From Drechslerella dactyloides (lineage: Eukaryota; Ascomycota; Orbiliomycetes; Orbiliales; Orbiliaceae): DNA of 64,000 nucleotides. This document shows positions 34,256 through 45,079 of the stretch, in pieces; position 1 is the first letter of the stretch, and each line of letters starts with the position of its first letter. The position numbers were made by a program, and so were the translations under genes. The stretch is from the NCBI GenBank assembly GCA_020064725.1, contig JAGTWJ010000011.1, positions 1,488,001 through 1,552,000 on the forward strand. Reading direction: 5' to 3'. The notes under the pieces are model-generated. The model worked only from the letters and a program-made list of their open reading frames with translations, had not been told where the DNA came from and ran no database searches.

Positions 34256-35095
34256 ATGTTGTTCTCAGTCGCCCTTATACTCGCATACCACATAGCGGCC
34301 AGCCACTGCCTGGACACTCTGACCACTCCGAATTTCTGGGACCCCAATGACTCTCGCTGGAAGGTCAAGACGTGTAGCCTAGCTCTCTTCCAGGGCACCC
34401 AATCCGACACGAACCAACCCTACTGGATCGGCAACCCGTTGACTGATATAGTCCCCACCGAGGACACCAAGTGCGCCCCACTCGAACAATTAACCCTGCA
34501 ATCATCCCCCGCAGGGAGATCCGCCGGCTCGCTGTACCAAGTGCTCAACGGCTACCGAATCCGCGGCACTTGCGGCTGCTCGTTCTTCGAAGATAGCAAT
34601 TGCAGGAACCACACCTTCGACGCCATCAGCCGCGACGACGACGACCTACCCCGCACGGGCAGCGGCAACAAAGTCGCAGCGATAAGCTGCTGGGAAGACC
34701 CCGGTTCGGCGTGCTGCGTCCAGCTGTACGCGTTCAGATCGTACAACACCGTCGAAGGATCACCTAAGAACGGACCGGAGGATCAGCAGGAATACTTCCC
34801 CTTCGCGCTGGATCAGGACGGCGCGTGCCTCCCCGTGTCGGATCCACTCAAGGGGAGAGTCACCAGCCTGATACAAAGATACTGCGCGAGGTGTAGGTAT
34901 TACGATAATCTGCAGTGTACGGGTACGCCTCTATTGGAATACATGCAGGAAGGCGGAGAGGTCGGCGACCAGGATTTGGAGGATGTGGCAGGGAAGATCC
35001 AGGCGTATGCCTGCAACAAACATTGGGGGCCTTCAGCTGTGACGGGCGATAAAGGCGACATGAGCCCGAATCAGCGGCGGAGGGCAAAGACATAA
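34256..35095 (+). CDS. Secreted cysteine-rich protein, family member 3
   Basis: A single frame of 279 aa from the ATG at 34256, chosen because it opens a signal peptide (MLFSVALILAYHIAASHC). The mature chain keeps the fourfold pattern of the other two members. It has CSLALFQ..YWIGNPL, then YRIRGTCGCSFFEDSNC, then GNKVAAISC, then VQLYAFRSYN.., CLPVSDPLKGRVTSLIQRYC, ARCRYYDNLQC and GKIQAYAC. Half-domain 3/4 aligns well with member 1 (CMTLGDNTRGKVSSYVIDGC / CKCDFFSNETC). The C-terminus adds a short basic tail (RRRAKT). It lies on the opposite strand and 12.6 kb from the nearest paralog, 250 bp upstream of the pogo element. Function unknown; secretion is inferred from the leader. Confidence 0.77.
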   Translation: MLFSVALILAYHIAASHCLDTLTTPNFWDPNDSRWKVKTCSLALFQGTQSDTNQPYWIGNPLTDIVPTEDTKCAPLEQLTLQSSPAGRSAGSLYQVLNGYRIRGTCGCSFFEDSNCRNHTFDAISRDDDDLPRTGSGNKVAAISCWEDPGSACCVQLYAFRSYNTVEGSPKNGPEDQQEYFPFALDQDGACLPVSDPLKGRVTSLIQRYCARCRYYDNLQCTGTPLLEYMQEGGEVGDQDLEDVAGKIQAYACNKHWGPSAVTGDKGDMSPNQRRRAKT

Positions 35096-35344
35096 ACGAC
35101 AATGGGTGTGCTGTATGGCCGAAATTTGAACCGAGTATATATTGTGGGGATATCGTTGTACACTATACGTAGAGTGCCGAGTGCACTCAGCGAGACTTGA
35201 GGTCTTGACAGTTTTGTATATTCTATTCCATTGTTGATGCTTATGGGCTCGTGTTGATGTCTCGTGGGTATTTAACTTGTTCTGATTTTGAAGATGTATG
35301 TAGCACGAAGCTGAGCTTTTTACTCAAGTAATATAAATTTTATA

Positions 35345-35400
35345 ACGTGGTCCACAAGCGAGCGGTACACCCAAGCAAGCGGTACACCTCTCAACACCCA
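35345..35400 (+). repeat. Left terminal inverted repeat of the pogo/Fot1-type element
   Basis: Begins ACGTGGTCCACAAGCGAGCG and matches the complement of the right end over about 55 bases, with a perfect first 31. It includes two tandem 17-bp units with core GCGGTACACC, likely transposase binding sites. Confidence 0.92.
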
Positions 35401-35445
35401 CGCGTCCATTCTTCTTCTACACCATATACCTCCACAACCACCGCA

Positions 35446-37083
35446 ATGGCTGCCTCTACAACTAAATCCAGAATCATTCTAGCTATTAAAGCTATAAAAA
35501 AGAACCAAGAATTAAGCATTCAAGCTACTACTAAATTTTATGAGGTCCCTCACACAACCTTAGCTTACTGATATAAGAGCCACTCTTCAAAATACAATAT
35601 TATACCCAAGTCACAAAAACTTACAGAACTAGAAGAGGAAACTATTATCCAGTATATATTTGAGCTCTATACACAATCTTTTTATCCCAAGCTAAATAAT
35701 GTGGAAGATATAGCCAACCAGTTGCTATCAACACATGCTAATAATGGTACACAACACATCAACAAAAATTGGGCATCAAATTTTATAAAACACTGCCCAG
35801 AACTCCAGATGCGTTTATCTAGGAGATACAACTACAAGTGAGCTCAATACAAAGACCCTAAGCTTATTAGCAATTAGTTTCAACTTATCCAAACTACAAA
35901 AACTAAATATAGCATTGCAAACAATAATATCTACAACTTCAACAAAACAGGCTTTGCTATAGGCATAATCTCTACAGTTACAGTTATTACAGATACTAAA
36001 ACCCAAAATAAGACTAAGCTAGCACAGCCTAAGAACCATAAATGGGCAACAATTATTCAAAACATAAACACAACAGGTTGGACAGTACCGCCATTTATTG
36101 TCCTTACTGGCCAATACCACCTAGCTAGTTGGTATACAGAGACCAATCTACCAAAAGACTGGGTTATTACACTCTCTAATAATGGCTAGACAACAAATGA
36201 AATAGCCCTCACATGGGTTAAGCACTTCAACAAAATATCAGCACCACACTGTAAAAGTAACTATCAACTATTAGTCCTTGATGGGCATGAAAACTACCAT
36301 TTAGCTGCCTTTAAACTCTATTATCAAGAATATAAGATTATTACACTTTGTATACCACCCCATTCATCACATCTTCTACAGCTGCTAGATATTAGGTGCT
36401 TTAGGCCATTAAAGCGTGCATATAGTTGCCAGGTAGAGGACTTAATACATGCAAACATAACCCATATCAGCAAGCTGGAGTTCCTCTCTGGATTCCATAA
36501 AACATATGTTGCCTCTGTAACCAACAAGAATATACACAGCAGCTTCGCTGGGGTTGGTATTGTGCCTTACAATCCAGAAAAGATACTTTTAAAGCTAAAT
36601 ATACAGCTACCAATATCTACACCAACAAATTCCTGTTTTGGTACTACAATTACCTAGGCTATAAAAACACCAAAAAATCCTATAGAAGCTAACCTACAAT
36701 CAGAACTTATTAAAAATCAAATTATTCTGCACCAAAATAGTTCTTTAATAAGTATACTAGTAGCTGTGGACTAGTTTACTAAGGGAATACAGTCTACAAT
36801 GCACAAAGTGGCACTTTTATGTGCAGATAATTCTAGACTTTGCTCTACTAATAAGGCATTAAACAAGCGCCAGCAAACAAAAAAAAAGTGGTTATAATAT
36901 GGGGGACCACTTACCATATACCAGACACAAGAGCTACTAAACCAAAAGAACATAGATAAACAGGTAGAGCAGGAAACCCACCAAAACAACACCCAGCCAA
37001 AAGGGGGTTTTAGAAGGGTATTATACTGTAGCAAGTATAGTAAAGCTGGGCATAATAAACAAACATATCAAGATGCTTCTTAA
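35446..37083 (+). pseudogene. RIP-degraded pogo/Fot1-type DDE transposase
   Basis: One continuous 545-codon frame with internal stops at 35569, 35839, 35875, 36187, 36655, 36775 and 36895. Most sit where Trp or Gln is expected (TGG to TGA/TAG, CAG/CAA to TAG/TAA). Recognisable parts are an N-terminal HTH region, then IYNFNKTGF (family consensus has Asp-Glu in place of Asn-Lys, at 35941-35946), GWTVPPFIVLTGQYH, LLVLDGHENYH with the second Asp kept, PPHSSHLLQLLD with the third Asp kept, and a C-terminal zinc knuckle. In the knuckle two Cys codons have become TAT (Tyr) at about 37036 and 37066. Losing the first catalytic Asp and two zinc ligands, all by G-to-A, makes it non-functional. Confidence 0.9.
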
Positions 37084-37162
37084 AGATGTAAATAAGTGAT
37101 TTTCTGGCCCCAGGCCAGATAATCATATGCCTATGGTGGTGAAATCAGTATTTTCGTTTAGG

Positions 37163-37217
37163 TGGGGTGTTGAAGTGTACCGCTCACTTGGGTGTACCGC
37201 TCGCTTGTGGACCACGT
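37163..37217 (-). repeat. Right terminal inverted repeat of the pogo/Fot1-type element
   Basis: Inverted copy of the left end. It differs by a few substitutions and a short indel in the inner half and carries the same duplicated GCGGTACAC units. It is followed by the TA duplication. Confidence 0.92.
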
Positions 37218-39548
37218 TACTTATTATGACACTTATTGGATAAAACAACTTGCATGCCAAGGTTATTCGCCGCGATAGGCCTAGAGTTGCTACGATCATC
37301 TAAATCTACATTTTGCTGCGTTCGCCAGAAATCTTATATAACGATGGCTTCGAATTTGCCGAGATCTATTCCCTATTTTCAATGAAGATTATTATTGGAG
37401 TAAAGGCGGCTACAAAATTAATGGGGTCACAAAACTTTCGGCCTCCTAGAAATGCTCAACAAGCAGCACATTTTACTATGAGTGCACACTTCAGATTGAC
37501 CAGAGTGGAGCATCAGCCATCTATAATGACAGTTGAATCCTTGAGGAGCAAAACACTTAAATCATTAACTTGCGTGCCCGGTTATAACGACGGTTAACCG
37601 CTGCGAGGCTGATCGTTATCGTGGGACAACTAACCGCTGTGAGAATTTTATGCACTCCCACGAGGATTTATCTATCCCAGACATCGAATCTTTGGTAAAA
37701 TACAAGGGAATGGTAAAAATGCATGCACAATGTTGATTGGGCCTATCATATCGCCGGCTGCTTGCCAGCAAGTGGGGTTATGACAGCTGGCCTCGGTAAG
37801 TAAGACAGGGAATTGGGGTGATATCAACAAACTTCATCTCGGTAATGGGAATTATAACTCTGATCATATTATGTTTATTATTATTACAAGTTATAAAATT
37901 AATCAAAGGGCCAACCTCGAGACGCGTGGATATGACTCGAGAAATAGCGATCAAGTGAAGAGTCTGCGAGCTCAAGCTCGAGTTCGACTTTGGACAATTC
38001 TGGACTCAATGATAGCTTTCGGATTTCGAACCGACAGCCAATTGACCGCCGATTGGTTGCGACGGATCTAGTCTCGAGGCCAGCGACGGATTGACGCAAA
38101 AGACGCCGAAAATGGCATTATCCAAAAACGACAACGTTGTATCAAGTTGGAATATATCTATCATCGGCCATCGATAAATTCGGAGGCGGTCGCCGAGCGC
38201 GAGACGTGCAGGTGCATTCTACAACGCAACCGATATGTAGAATGCATGTTGTATTTCGAGTTCGGCACCCTGCATACTGCATACTAAATCCAGCATGCGC
38301 GCTTGTGCATGCGGGGCCGGAATCCTAACGAAAGCATCGGCTGCAATGGCATATTCTCAACATGCGATATGAGGGCGGATTCCACGGCTCCGGTCAATGA
38401 TAGCCACTGGATTAAGGCCAGCGAGCATCGCAAGCGCTGGTTGCAAAAAATAAGTTCCGCAACTTGAACATCTATGATTGATCCGGAAGATATCGTGTAA
38501 GATTAATATCTATAACTAGCACAGTTATAGCTGTGGCTTTATAATTTAGCGCACTCCGTTTATATCTCAACGGTTAATCGTTAGCGACAAGCTAGTTAGT
38601 GGTGCTGCTTATATTCTCCGTACGAGTATATTAGCCTGATTCGGCCTTCAGCCCAGCTGGCCAGCCCCGCGGCGGTCGAATCCCGCGATATGGATTCAAG
38701 AATGCGGTGACAGGATTCTTTCGACTTGCCCGCCCACATGTGTGTACGTTTTCCACCACAGTTTCCATGGGCGCCAAAAACAGATCCATATGCATGTGCA
38801 GAGCATCATCAGATTCGGGAAAACTATTGAGAATCCGTCCGATAAAAATACGAAGTGGGTGTATGAAAAATGCACTCCTGAGCGTCCGTGACTCCTTGCG
38901 TCAGTTTGTTGAGTAATCTCAAGCCACCGTTTTATATCCTGCGACTTCGCGGGATCGCCTCTGGTTGGCTTGCGAAGCATCCGGGCGTGTTTGTCAGTTG
39001 AGAAGCAAACCGATTTCTGCCTGGGCCGAGTTTGCCAGCCGGATGAAACAAGCCCGGAATGAACGCGGGCTGGGTGCAAAATACCACAGATCTGGCCTGT
39101 GGAGACCACACGTGAACCCACCCACCCCTCTTCGCGGGCGCTATTCTGGGGTGTCGGGCTGCTTGTTTTAGGCTAGACTGATTGTCACGCGAGGGGCAGC
39201 GGTGTATACGGGATATATTCAGCAGCCTTAAGTGCTTAGCACGCATCCGCGGACTGTCAGGAGTGTAACCTTAAAAGTTGAGCCGCAGTAGTAATTTCTA
39301 TTTCTAATTGTTCGGCTGGGATGTAACAGTGTAATCTCAAATTGCAGAAATGGACTCGGTCGCTAGCCAAAAACGAGGAGCCCAAGGCGGGCGACAGAGT
39401 GGGATTACTTAAGTAGCAGGCCCCTTTCAGCCCTTCGCGCTCATTGACAGCCAGGTGAGAAAATGGGGTCATGAGCATTTTACAATCCGCCAAACTGTAA
39501 AGGACATCGACGAACTTAAATATCCTTTTCCTCTGCAAGCTCGTCGAC
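37218..39548. other. Gene-poor interval
   Basis: No gene recognised. AT-rich with scattered stops in all frames. ORFs up to 141 codons (38696-39121 minus) overlap others and have no recognisable content. The final ~200 bases are the promoter of the glucanase gene. Confidence 0.4.
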
Positions 39549-41442
39549 ATGGCCCCATCAAATCCGAGTCCGCCCAGTAGCTCCGGCATTCCGGAGAGCC
39601 AGACGAAAATCGAGGCTGTGTATAAGCCGAAGACCAACAGGAAGAAGAAGCTGTGTAAGAAATACCCGACATATGCAAGACATCGCCATTATCCGATTCG
39701 GGTCGTTGTTTGCTGACCTCTCGCTAGGGATTTGCGTTGGCATCTCCATTGCTTTCGGCGTCATCGTCGCCATTCTCCTCGCCGTCCTCATAACTCAGAA
39801 CATCCTCCACGTCAGGTCTAAGGATGCTGCAGTCCGCCCCGACGCCGACGCCGCCGCTGCTTCGACTACAGCGGCTGGCGCAGCATCGGAGGCCGACCCT
39901 ACCGCTGGGCCGGACAAGGATCGAAACGCGGGTGCTGCGAAACCTACAAAGACGGGCTCGCGCTCCGCGTCTGCGACTACGTCCGATGTGCCCGAAGAGA
40001 CCGCATGTCCCACAAAATCCGACATTCCGTCGGCGGACCGAGGCACCGATCTCGACACGACAACTTGGTTGGACTTGACAGATTTTAATTGCTCATATAC
40101 AAGCCAGACGGTTGGCGGACTGCCGCTTGTTGGCCTCAATTCCTCATGGGACAATTCAAACCAAGCGAACCCTGGTGTCCCGCCGTTAACCAAGCCGTGG
40201 GGCTCCTACAGTAGCCGACCGGCCCGCGGGGTGAACCTGGGAGGTTGGCTGTCGCTGGAACCCTTCATCACGCCTTCGTTATTCGCATATGATACCAGCC
40301 TCGGTATCGTTGATGAGTACAGTTTATCCAAGTACCTTGGCAAGAAGGCGGCTGCCACGCTGGAAAAGCATTACTCGACTTTCGTCACGGAACAAGATTT
40401 CAAGAGCATCGCGGATGCGGGGCTGGACCATGTTCGGATACCGTTCTCCTATTGGGCGGTAGCCGTGTACGACAGCGACCCGTACGTTTTCCGAGTTTCG
40501 TGGCGCTACCTGCTCCGTGGTATCGAGTGGGCTCGGAAATATGGCCTCCGGATTAAGCTGGATTTGCACGGCCTTCCGGGGAGCCAGAACAGTTGGAACC
40601 ACAGCGGGCGCCAAGGCCAGATTGGATTCATCGCTGGCACCAACGGCGCCAAAAATGCGCAGAGGGCTCTGGACATCCACGACCAGCTTTCCAAATTCTT
40701 CGCCCAGGACCGGTACAAGAACATCATCGCGTTCTACGGGTTGGCCAACGAACCGGGAAATGCCATTCCCCTCAAAGACTTAATCTCCTGGACCGCCAAC
40801 GCCTACAAAATCGTTCGCGAGAACGGTGTTGAGGCAGCTCAAGTCTTTAGCGATTCGCTCAGGTCGCTTACGACATGGCAAGGGGAACTCCAGGGCTACG
40901 GCGACTCGCTGGTCCTCGACACGCATGAATATGTCATCTTCGACAACGCGCTGCTTTCGATGAAGCATTCCGCCAAGATAACCTTCGCCTGCGAGACTTG
41001 GACCGAGCAGATCGAGGGTAGCATGAAGACCGGCTTCGGCCCAACCATGGTGGGCGAGTGGTCCCAGGCCGACACCGACTGCACCAAGTATCTCAACGGC
41101 GTCGGCAACGGAGCCCGGTGGATCGGTACCTTTTCGGATACCAAAGGCGTACCCAGATGTCCCACGGGCGACGAGCAGTGCAGTTGCGACCTGGCGAACG
41201 CAGATCCATCTGAATTCAGTGCGGAGTACAAGTTGTTCCTCAAGACGTGGGCGCAAGCCCAGATGCGCGCCTTCGAGAAGGGCTGGGGTTGGTTTTACTG
41301 GACCTGGAAGACGGAAGCGGCTCCTCTGTGGAGTTATCAGGCCGGACTGGCAGCCGGGATCATGCCCGAGAGCGCCTACAAGTCCGATTGGGAGTGCTCG
41401 AATCCTATACCGAATTTTGGCAAGTTACCGGAGTTTATTTAA
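39549..41442 (+). CDS. Membrane-anchored GH5 exo-1,3-beta-glucanase
   Basis: Two exons, 39549-39654 and 39728-41442, with a 73-bp intron (GTAAGA..GCTAG); 606 aa. The first exon supplies a short Pro/Ser/Lys-rich cytoplasmic tail, and the splice joins it to a single transmembrane segment (about residues 36-58), giving a type II membrane protein. A Ser/Thr/Ala-rich stalk (60-140) is followed by the glycoside hydrolase domain of the EXG/ExgD type. Visible motifs are GVNLGGWLSLEPFITPSLF, DHVRIPFSYW, LDLHGLPGSQN, the acid/base Glu377 in GLANEPGN, DTHEY, and the nucleophile Glu479 in MVGEWSQADTDC. Such enzymes trim beta-1,3-glucan at the cell surface during wall remodelling. It resembles the Aspergillus exgD class. 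Confidence 0.9.
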
Positions 41443-41951
41443 TAAAATTGGGGGATATAGCGTTTACCATACTGCATTACCTGGCGAGGACATGTTCTTG
41501 GGATATAGTTTTGTATATAATCTTCTGTTGTATATATACCACCTCGTTTTGTTTTCATATTTTAGGAATAGTATTAGCGAAGCATCGCTCATTGCGCTCG
41601 AGCAGTGAAGTTCCAGTCATATTATAAACTAGAGGCTTCCGTTCAGAAGTTCTTGAATGCAACGCCAGTCTGTAAGAGTTTGATCAATTAGGGTTTTGCC
41701 GCTGAGTCCATATTTCACCATCACCATCGCCGAGTATGAGATCATTGATAGTTACAATCTCACTAGCCCTACAAAGTCTTGGATTCAGTCCAGATACATC
41801 CATCCATCATAGCTCGAGTTAATCATCCGAAACACCGGCTCGCGAGAAGTTTTCCGATCTCGCCTATTCTTCAAAGCAGCACTTTCAGCTGCATAAAACA
41901 CGACTTCACAAACCCTTAATATTATACGCAGACCGGGGTCCAGCTTTCAAC
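41443..41951. other. Intergenic region
   Basis: 3' region of the glucanase and promoter of F-box/LRR-like gene 2. No gene seen. Confidence 0.4.
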
Positions 41952-44059
41952 ATGTCGTCAACGCAGACGGGGCCCCAAGCATGCATCTCGCCGAATGAAC
42001 GGAGCATTTCAAAGATAGAAACTTTTCCAGAAGAGCTTCTGCATATGATAATTAGCCAAGTATGTTCACAGAACTCCTAACTGGAAAATTACCCGCAGCC
42101 TGCATCCGGTTATATATAGGTGGATGGGAGACACTTGTTGCTCAAAATATTCCCACGGACCTGCTAACCTAGCTGGCTAGGTTGCAACCGACCGCTCTAC
42201 AGTCCTGGCCCTTCGACTCAGCTGTTCCGCATTCTATAGGGTCGCCTCTCATTATTCCTACAAGAGCCTTGTCTTCGAGGCAGACGGACGCTGTCTCAGA
42301 TACCTGGAACCTTTATTCTCAACGGTTCACGGGGGTGTCTGTGCACCCCGAAGAATCGATATACACCCACACCCGCAAGATGGCGCGGGTCGCACATCAT
42401 CCCGGCCAGTTGACCTAGGTCGGTGCCATAATTTGGATAATCTCGAAAATTTCACCGATAGACTTCTCGAAGGGTTACAGTACGTATATATGGACCTGAC
42501 GTCAAACCATCCCCGAATTGTTTTAATTCCAGCTCGATCGTATATGCTTATCGAACACTCGCTAGTATTCATTCTCCAAATATCCTACCGTCGAAACGTA
42601 CCGCGGAACTTCTAGGCAGGTGGCCGGAACTTCGACAACTCACCCTTTCGCTCGCCCCAGACCTTCTGGAACACCGCGATTTCCAAAGGAGTATCAGATC
42701 GCTACGCAATCTTACTCACCTGACCTTCGACGTTTCATGGCCGAGCCGCCGTTCGAATAGACACGGGCATGACTTCATCTATCCCGATCTCAACATCATG
42801 TGGGACGTTGTGAACGCGAACGCGGATACGCTGCAGTGTCTGAGGGTTGACCATTGTCGCGGGCGAATTCGCAACAGAGATCGGAGGTTCGCAGTTGTGG
42901 CGATGAACGATCTAATAAGTCTCTTCACCGGCTCGAGGCCGGGCCCGGGTTTCCGTCAAAGCCAGATCCAAAGCCCGAGCCTCCGTGCCTTGTTCCCCTT
43001 TCGAGCGGATCAATGGCCCAAACCGCTAAACCTCAAGGTGCTGCAGCTCGTGTGTAACGTGAGCGCTGTCAAACGAGTTTTCTCGCCTCTCGATAATTTG
43101 ATGCGGCCGGATACGCTCCAGGTCTTGAGTCTTGTGGACTGCACGACAGCAGGTGAAACGCTTCTTGACTATATATATCAAGGTGTAGATTTCATCAACT
43201 TGAAATATCTCCAGTTGGACGGCAGCGCAACGGTCAGAACTGCCGAAGGGCTGCTAAGGAAATTAAATCCGCTGACGGCCTTCTCGTGTGTCTGCAGCGT
43301 TGATACGGATCTAAACTCAACTCTATTCAACTACGCGTGTCTCACTCGTCACCGGGCTTCCATGCGAGTCTTATTGCTGGAACATCCCTGTCTGGAATAT
43401 TTCGTCTTCCGGGATAAGAAGATTTCGACCGATGTTTATGTAGCACAGCAGCCAGCTATAGACTTCAGCTCCTGGCAACATTTAGAAGAGCTCGCTATCC
43501 CGAGATCACGCAAGGCCATGGTAAGTTGTCTCCCACCTTGTGCATATTTGTAAATGTTCGCTGCTTCCGGGCATCATGGTTGTCAAATTGTACGGAATTA
43601 GAAATTGAGAGATTCCTACTGATACTAACGTATATTTGGCCGGCGAAAAAGAGCCTTTTAGTTTTGCCACCGTCTTTGCGGCTGTTACGATTATTCGCAA
43701 AGCCCGGTAAGCCCCAGTATTATATCAACCGGGTCAAAAAGTATGTTGATAAACAGGTAAAACAAAATGAATTCGGAGAGCCAAATTTAAAGGGCGTTAT
43801 GTTTGGCAGACAGCAATTAGGCGCGGGAGAACCAACGTTGGCGCTGGATGTCAAATGGATCAGGTACGAGCTCGCAATCAAGCGCAAGCCGGGCAATTAC
43901 GTCGAGGTGGAGCAGGTAGATCCTGCAGACTTTCGAAGACGGTTTCCTGATGCTTCCATATTCGGGCAAGACACTAGCGCCATGGCAGACAATCAAAATA
44001 GGAGGCTGCAAGACGACAAAACGAGATGGATCGATCCGTTCGTCAGGGCTGTGACTTAG
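41952..44059 (+). CDS. F-box/LRR-like protein, family member 2
   Basis: Four exons, 41952-42059, 42181-42479, 42566-43520 and 43652-44059 (589 aa); phases 0, 2, 0, as in the paralog at 23388-25480. Donors are GTATGT, GTACGT and GTAAGT, and a perfect TACTAAC branch site precedes the last acceptor (AAAAG). The N-terminus has an F-box-like helix (ETFPEELLHMIISQ). The body has leucine-rich segments (LRQLTLSL, LTHLTFDVSW, LQCLRVDHC, LQVLSLVDC, LKYLQLDG), and the C-terminal exon shares PPSLRLLRLF and the DFRRRFPDAS motif (RRRFPDVS in the paralog). It probably acts as a substrate adaptor if the F-box is functional, which is inference. It lies in the same gene-sparse compartment style as its paralog. 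Confidence 0.72.
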
Positions 44060-44673
44060 GTTTGCACTCGCTCGAACTGCGGCCGGGGATGCAGGTGCTA
44101 CCTCGAATATTCCAGCAAGCCTGGGTCCCTTCACTAAGATGAGCCTTGTTTGTCTCATACGGAAGTCAACGATAGGTACAAATAATAACTATCCCACCGC
44201 CAGCGCAGAGCGTCTGCGACGGATTTACTCAGAATAAATATCATAGATCAAGATGAGAGAAATTTGGTCCCATCATGAGCACAATGTAGTCTCATGGCCA
44301 TATGGGTCACGATATCATGATCAAGGCCTGGTAAAAATGGCCACATATGCATGCTCCAACACAGGCAGTGTTGCCAGTCGTTATTAGATAGACTGCATGA
44401 ATTCCAGTTGTTACTAGACTGCATCTGCCAACTGCGAATATATCTCGCAAGCCACAGCGTACTAGCTGACAAGGACGTTATATTTTTACAGCAATTCTGG
44501 GAAGTCTCACTCCAGCCTCGAGTCTCTGCATAGCATCCATCGACGGCTCGCTTCATGTAAATTTATGATAGATAAGATAAATATAATCAAATAAATCAGT
44601 CTGGCAACAAAGATAAACAAGCAATTGCAACACATCGGCGTCTCAAAGGCAGATCAGACAGCTGCAGTAAAAC

Positions 44674-44818
44674 AGAAATAGAAATAGAAATAGAAATAGA
44701 AATAGAAATAGAAATAGAAATAGAAATAGAAATAGAAATAGAAATAGAAATAGAAATAGAAATAGAAATAGAAATAGAAATAGAAATAGAAATAGAAATA
44801 GAAATGGAAATGGAAATC
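44674..44818. repeat. Hexanucleotide array (AGAAAT)n
   Basis: About 24 near-perfect tandem copies of AGAAAT; the last few units vary to GGAAAT. It ends roughly 40 bp upstream of a TATAAATA box. All purine except one T per unit, and expected to be length-polymorphic. Confidence 0.97.
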
Positions 44819-44857
44819 GATGTAAACTGGTCACGTAAGCCAGCCCTCCCTGCCGCG

Positions 44858-44865
44858 TATAAATA
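44858..44865 (+). promoter_or_regulatory. TATA box (TATAAATA) of the H4-like gene
   Basis: A perfect TATAAATA about 220 bp upstream of the candidate ATG at 45080 and followed by a C/T-rich leader, as in histone gene promoters. It is the best TATA match noticed near any gene in the window. Confidence 0.7.
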
Positions 44866-45079
44866 GCCGGCATCCCGCCAGTTCGACGTCTCAGCAGACT
44901 TCACCTTTCCATCCTCCTTCCTCCTTCCTCCATCCTCCCGGAAAGACCATCCGCATTGTCCTCAACATCACCCACACCCTAGACCGCCGACAATATATCA
45001 ACAAGCAACAGAACGTATGTATTCAGCGCTTGAGAACTTTCCTTTGCGAGTGTACGATGACAGTAGCTAACATCGAAGC

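Larger units (their letters stand above)
35345..37217 (+). mobile_element. Complete, inactivated pogo/Fot1-type DNA transposon
   Basis: A 1,873-bp element bounded by inverted repeats of about 55 bp. The first 31 bases of each end are identical (ACGTGGTCCACAAGCGAGCG.. at 35345 and its complement ending at 37217). The element is flanked by TA at 35343-35344 and 37218-37219, the target-site duplication typical of the Tc1/mariner-pogo superfamily. Each TIR contains two adjacent near-identical 17-bp direct repeats (35356-35372 and 35373-35389). It holds one transposase frame, 35446-37083, with seven stops and no frameshift. Intact ends with a point-mutated interior suggest a relatively recent insertion followed by RIP. 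Confidence 0.93.
44060..45079. other. Intergenic region and 5' region of the H4-like gene
   Basis: Contains the 3' region of the F-box/LRR-like gene, the hexamer array, the TATA box at 44858 and a pyrimidine-rich leader (about 44900-44940). A GTATGT at 45014 with a GCTAAC at about 45065 suggests a possible 5' UTR intron. Confidence 0.45.

Noticed and set aside
37313..37597. 94-codon ORF just after the transposon
   Set aside because: No recognisable motif, isolated in AT-rich sequence, and not inside the element boundaries.
44674..44818. CRISPR-like or minisatellite array
   Set aside because: Units are contiguous hexamers without spacers, and the host is a eukaryote; it is a simple microsatellite. 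The long Ile-Ser and Phe-Leu ORFs across it are artefacts of the repeat.
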